From Brachycybe producta (taxonomy: Eukaryota > Arthropoda > Diplopoda > Playtdesmida > Andrognathidae): a stretch of DNA of 64,000 nucleotides. The notes beneath the pieces are model-generated. The model did no database searches, was not told the origin of the DNA, and saw nothing but the letters and a program-made list of their open reading frames with translations. The stretch covers positions 519,001 to 583,000 of the forward strand of contig JAUPFP010000015.1 in NCBI GenBank assembly GCA_036925085.1, read 5' to 3'. Positions 60,487 to 64,000 of the stretch are shown in pieces (position 1 is the stretch's first letter; each line of letters opens with the position of its first letter). The translations under genes and the position numbers were made by a program.

Positions 60487-61140
60487 AATACCTAGTACAC
60501 ACCTGATAATTTAAATGCATTTAAATAATAAACGTGTTATACAGAGCCCTGCGAAGGACAAACAAACAATATGTCGTCGAATTCAATTTATTCAGTTAAT
60601 AATTATATATATAATATCCCAGATCTGTCTGTGTGCGTGTGTGTGTAACAAAATTTATATAAACGGAATTTATATAAATTTAAATAAATGAAGAAATGAA
60701 CAGCTTTTCTCAAGGTCAAATATATGTTGCACCCTTCCCATCCAAGAACAGCATGATATTAAATTGGAAAGGGGAAAAGGTTGGAAAGTGTAGAAGGGGG
60801 GTGACGAGAGAGAAACGTGGAGGGGGGAAAAGTGGGAAGGGGTGACTGAAATTGAAATGAAAGGAGTAAAAAAAGGAAAAAACGACGCGCATGCGCACAA
60901 TTGCCTGTGAATTTTGCTCCCGTCATTTATGACGGGAGCAAAACTAGTCTGAAAATATTGAGTTAATACTTAAATATAAAATATACAAACTTTTGACAAA
61001 ATATTGATTTAGTATTTCAATTTAAAATATTAATAATTAAAGTTAATTTTTATTTGTTTCATGTCCTTAACTGGATTCCGTATAATTCACCTAAACACAT
61101 TTAATTTGAATTCATTTAACTCATGTGTGTACAAGGTATA
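60487..61140 (-). mobile_element. TATACC-ended element, copy 4 (reverse), split by a Helitron-like insertion
   Basis: Left part TAATACCTAGTACACACCTG through ATTCAGTTAATAATT, right part from TCTGAAAATATTGAG to GTGTGTACAAGGTATA. The two parts match intact copy 3 across the break. Confidence 0.88.
60617..60947 (+). mobile_element. Helitron-like element H4, short form, nested
   Basis: 5' TCCCAGATCTGTCTG, 3' hairpin CCCGTCATTTATGACGGG, AGCAAAA and CTAG, inserted between A and T. 331 bp, no internal hairpin. Carries TTGAAATGAAAGGAGT and GCGCATGCGCAC like the other copies. Confidence 0.88.
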
Positions 61141-61193
61141 AGCCTTAATTAGATCAACCACATTGATTAGGTATTTTATAAATTCAAAAGAAA

Positions 61194-61262
61194 TGGTTAG
61201 AGGCTAGAGTTCTTGAATTGACAGACTTAAAATTACCAGATAACTAAATCTAGCCTCTAACC
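61194..61262. repeat. Small hairpin related to the hAT-like interior
   Basis: TGGTTAGAGGCTAGA and TCTAGCCTCTAACCA form a hairpin stem. The same words occur in the centre of the hAT-like elements. Another half is at about 63945-63960 at the window end. Confidence 0.55.
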
Positions 61263-64000
61263 AATCTTTTTTTAATTTTAAAACATTCTAGTTACTGATA
61301 AATTGATAATATTTGCGTTTTATATTACAACACAAAATAAATAATTGCCTATTTAATTATAGTTACTTTTACTTGCAGTGCAGTTATTTAAAATTATTTA
61401 TCTGAAAATTGAATGGCATTTTGATAAATAAAATCATGAACTTTAGATTTAAAAAGTTAAAAGTTCAATAATGTTCAGTAAAACATCTGTGTCGCGACGA
61501 TTTTCTTCTTAAAAAAATAATAATTCTATAACCGGTTTACATGGAGGAGGAGGAGGAGGCTATCAGGCCCTAAGGACTCTAGGAGAAAGTCGCTAATTAA
61601 CATTGACCTTTGACCCTACATCTAACATATACGAAAGTACACATAAACGAGTGAAGAATCAATCAAATCAGTTTTGAATACACGATAATCAATAGTAATA
61701 ATTAAACCAGCAAAATATTCTTTAAAAAAAGGCTTATAGAAGTATTAATTATTATTTGAAAAATAATTACCTGCTGCATTCAGACATGAAAAAAAAACCT
61801 TCAGTGATTTAAAATGAAATTTTAATGACACTTTTTATCACTAGGTAGCGCGCCAAACTATAGCATGTTCTTTGCCGCAAGAGGTCGCCCAGTGACGGAC
61901 TTCAATCAAGTTTTCCCGCCATGAATTAAATTAAAAAAAAAGCTGAAATTAAAATAGAAATTATCATTATACATAATTATAATTATGAAATGATAATTAT
62001 AAAAACAAAGTTAGATATTTTTTTTGACAAAAAATTAATTACTGAAATGTTTAGGCCTATAATAAAACATACGCTGACGTGACGTCACACGACAAGGAAC
62101 CGGTAGGGGAAAGCAAGTTGGGGGGGGGGGAGGGATTGAAGACCAGCTCTGCAGACAGTGCTGCCACTTAGTGACAGATTTTTGAAACTTAATAAGATCA
62201 AAAGTTGTACTTTTTTCTTTCTGTATTTACTTCTTTTGTTAATTGAATTTTAATATATTTTTGAAATGGATAAATGCAGATGTTTTTTTCTAATATTTAA
62301 ACAAAACAAATAAATATAAAAAAATTTAGTTATTGTTTTATGACAATACATTAAATTGGCCTACGATTGACGCTACTTATGGTTGCCATAGTAACGCAAG
62401 CTGTTCTGTCTATTGTACTCTCCTCCCTCATAAAATCAATTTTTAATCTGAGAAATTTATAGAATAAATCATTTATAAATAAAATTAAAATTAAAATAAA
62501 TTTGATATATATTTTAATATGACTAGAAATGTTATTTTAAATCTGAAATTACAAACTGGGTCGTAATTTAATAAGCATAAAAAGGTGGATAGAGGTCATT
62601 ATAAAAGAGGGAGAGACAACAGTAAAAAAGATGAGCCCATTCTTAGATACTGCTGCTGCTCAAGTGGGTAACTTAAGACGGCTTTACTACTTAAAAAGAG
62701 TCCCCATTCACGCAAGAAAGCCATTGAAGGTGGTGTGAAGAAAATCGGTTTCAAGTTTATTTATGACAAACAATTGGTTTTAGTCAACATTAAAACAAAT
62801 CCAAATGACGTTCACCTGTTGCTGTTAAGGTAAGAATAATTAATTTTTTTTTATTAATTTATATATGTTATAATTAAAAAAGGCGGGAATTATTTTGTAT
62901 GGGGGTGGTAAGGCGGAGGAATATCTCAAGGTATTAACACAGAAATGAGCAAAGCGCCGTTAGTCACTGTCACTTATCATGTAACATTACGATAATAGAC
63001 GATTACAACTTCGCTAAACTTTCGCTTAATCTTCGTATCTGTAATTTCATCTTCGTTAATCTCCGTATCGCATTCGTATAACGGACCATGCGATTTGTTT
63101 TCTTTTTCTGTTTTCATGCTAATTAAAGCAGAAAATAAAGCTTTTTTTTAAATCTATAAATAGATAAATATTCTGTTTAAAAGAGAAATGATTAATTTTT
63201 AATCTGTTTATACAGTTTTAACGTTTAAATGGGACATGTAACTTAATAAAGATCTGATTTCTGTGAAACCAAAAGTGCAAAAGTCACCTAAAAAAAAGGT
63301 CACTTCTTGAATGCGATTTTAAAGTGTTCCGATTATTTTTTCTTTTACCCCTTCATTCTTATTTTGTTCCGGTTAAATAAACTAGTGTTGATGTTCTTTA
63401 TCGCATTAATAATTACCTAAAATGATTAATTAATCAATTATCGTTGTAATTCGACGCCACTTTTTTTCTGTTTCTCTTTGCAAACTCGAAATTCGGCCGG
63501 TACAAAACCGGAAGTGACATTCTCTTTCCAAGTTCTCAGCTTGTTAATTACCTATTGCGTCACTTCCTCCCTCAACTCGGCTATGTTTCCGCAAACGTCT
63601 GCAGAAAGCCTTACAAAGCAACCTTCTAAAAGTATTAGTTATGTCTATTGCTCTGGTTATGTTGATGTGGCTTACGTTAAGAAAAATTAGTGACATCACG
63701 TGACCTTGAATGAATGACCTTGCCATTACCTACCACAACGACAATGTAGCCCTAACATATGACGTCACTACGTTTCCGTAACTTTAGTAATTTAATAGAA
63801 TAATATCGACATATCCAGAGCATTATGTTTGTAAACGTAAACGCAGCTATCTTTAGCACTTGTTGTAATATCCGTAAACGCAAATAATAAAGACTCATTA
63901 TTATGGCAACAAATAATTATATGCTTTTTGACAGAAAAAAAAGACTGGTTAGAGGCTAGATTTAACTTACAACTAAACTGAACACAGAATAACTTTAGGA
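61263..64000. other. Right end, no gene recognised with confidence
   Basis: Contains a GGA run (about 61542-61558) and a poly-G tract (about 62119-62129). There is an exon-like piece with a good donor (AAGGTAAGAA at about 62826) but no family match. A cluster of ACCGGAAGTG (63507), CACTTCC (63561), TCACGTGA (63696) and TGACGTCA (about 63760) motifs could be a promoter for a gene beyond the edge. Confidence 0.35.

Noticed and set aside
63480-63790. ETS, E-box and CRE motifs as a housekeeping promoter
   Set aside because: Similar CACTTCC/GGAAGTG pairs occur in repeats at 2.25 and 9.5 kb, and no gene follows within the window. Kept only as a possibility.
1-64000. LTR retroelements, Polintons, viral genes or CRISPR arrays
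   Set aside because: I looked for long direct repeats with coding interiors, capsid/polymerase-like frames and regularly spaced short repeats and found none.

Overview
This is a 64-kb piece of an A+T-rich, intron-bearing animal nuclear genome. The best clue to the organism is a two-exon chemosensory protein (OS-D/CSP) gene at 14.6-18.0 kb. That family is known from arthropods, and the gene has its conserved four cysteines and its family-typical intron just after a lysine. Small introns, conserved housekeeping genes and short TTAGG-type (CCTAA) motifs fit an arthropod. I cannot name the species or class from sequence alone.

Protein genes, left to right: the chemosensory protein (minus, 14.6-18.0 kb); a PAQR-family adiponectin-receptor homologue (minus, 28.4-32.8 kb, five coding exons); the Dim1-like spliceosomal thioredoxin-fold protein TXNL4B (minus, 45.2-45.8 kb, three exons), head-to-head with the mitochondrial tRNA methyltransferase/RNase P subunit TRMT10C (plus, 46.5-48.1 kb, five exons); the ubiquitin-conjugating enzyme UBE2N/Ubc13 (plus, 50.0-50.9 kb, five exons); and 5-aminolevulinate synthase (minus, 53.2-55.6 kb, eight exons). 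For all six, the coding exons join in one frame at GT/AG junctions. Between TRMT10C and UBE2N lies a tandem array of five intact tRNA-Asn(GTT) genes with decayed copies at one end.

Most of the rest, including the introns, is unannotated A+T-rich DNA full of short non-autonomous DNA transposons. I separate these families: a fold-back element (about 13 copies); a hairpin element with 9-bp target duplications (Mutator-like, 8 copies); a TAGGG-ended hAT-like element with 8-bp duplications (4 copies); a CACGTG-bearing element (5 copies); a TATACC-ended element (4 copies); and a short Helitron-like family with a terminal hairpin and CTAG end (4 copies). There are also several singletons with clear inverted repeats and target duplications. 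Nested insertions give relative ages. I found no transposase, helicase, reverse transcriptase, capsid or envelope gene, no rRNA and no CRISPR array.

The protein genes do not form one pathway. They are a housekeeping cluster (splicing, mitochondrial tRNA maturation, K63 ubiquitination, haem synthesis) next to a receptor and a secreted ligand-binding protein. The regions 18.0-28.3, 33.1-45.1 and 55.7-64.0 kb hold no gene I can support, only repeats and simple sequence.
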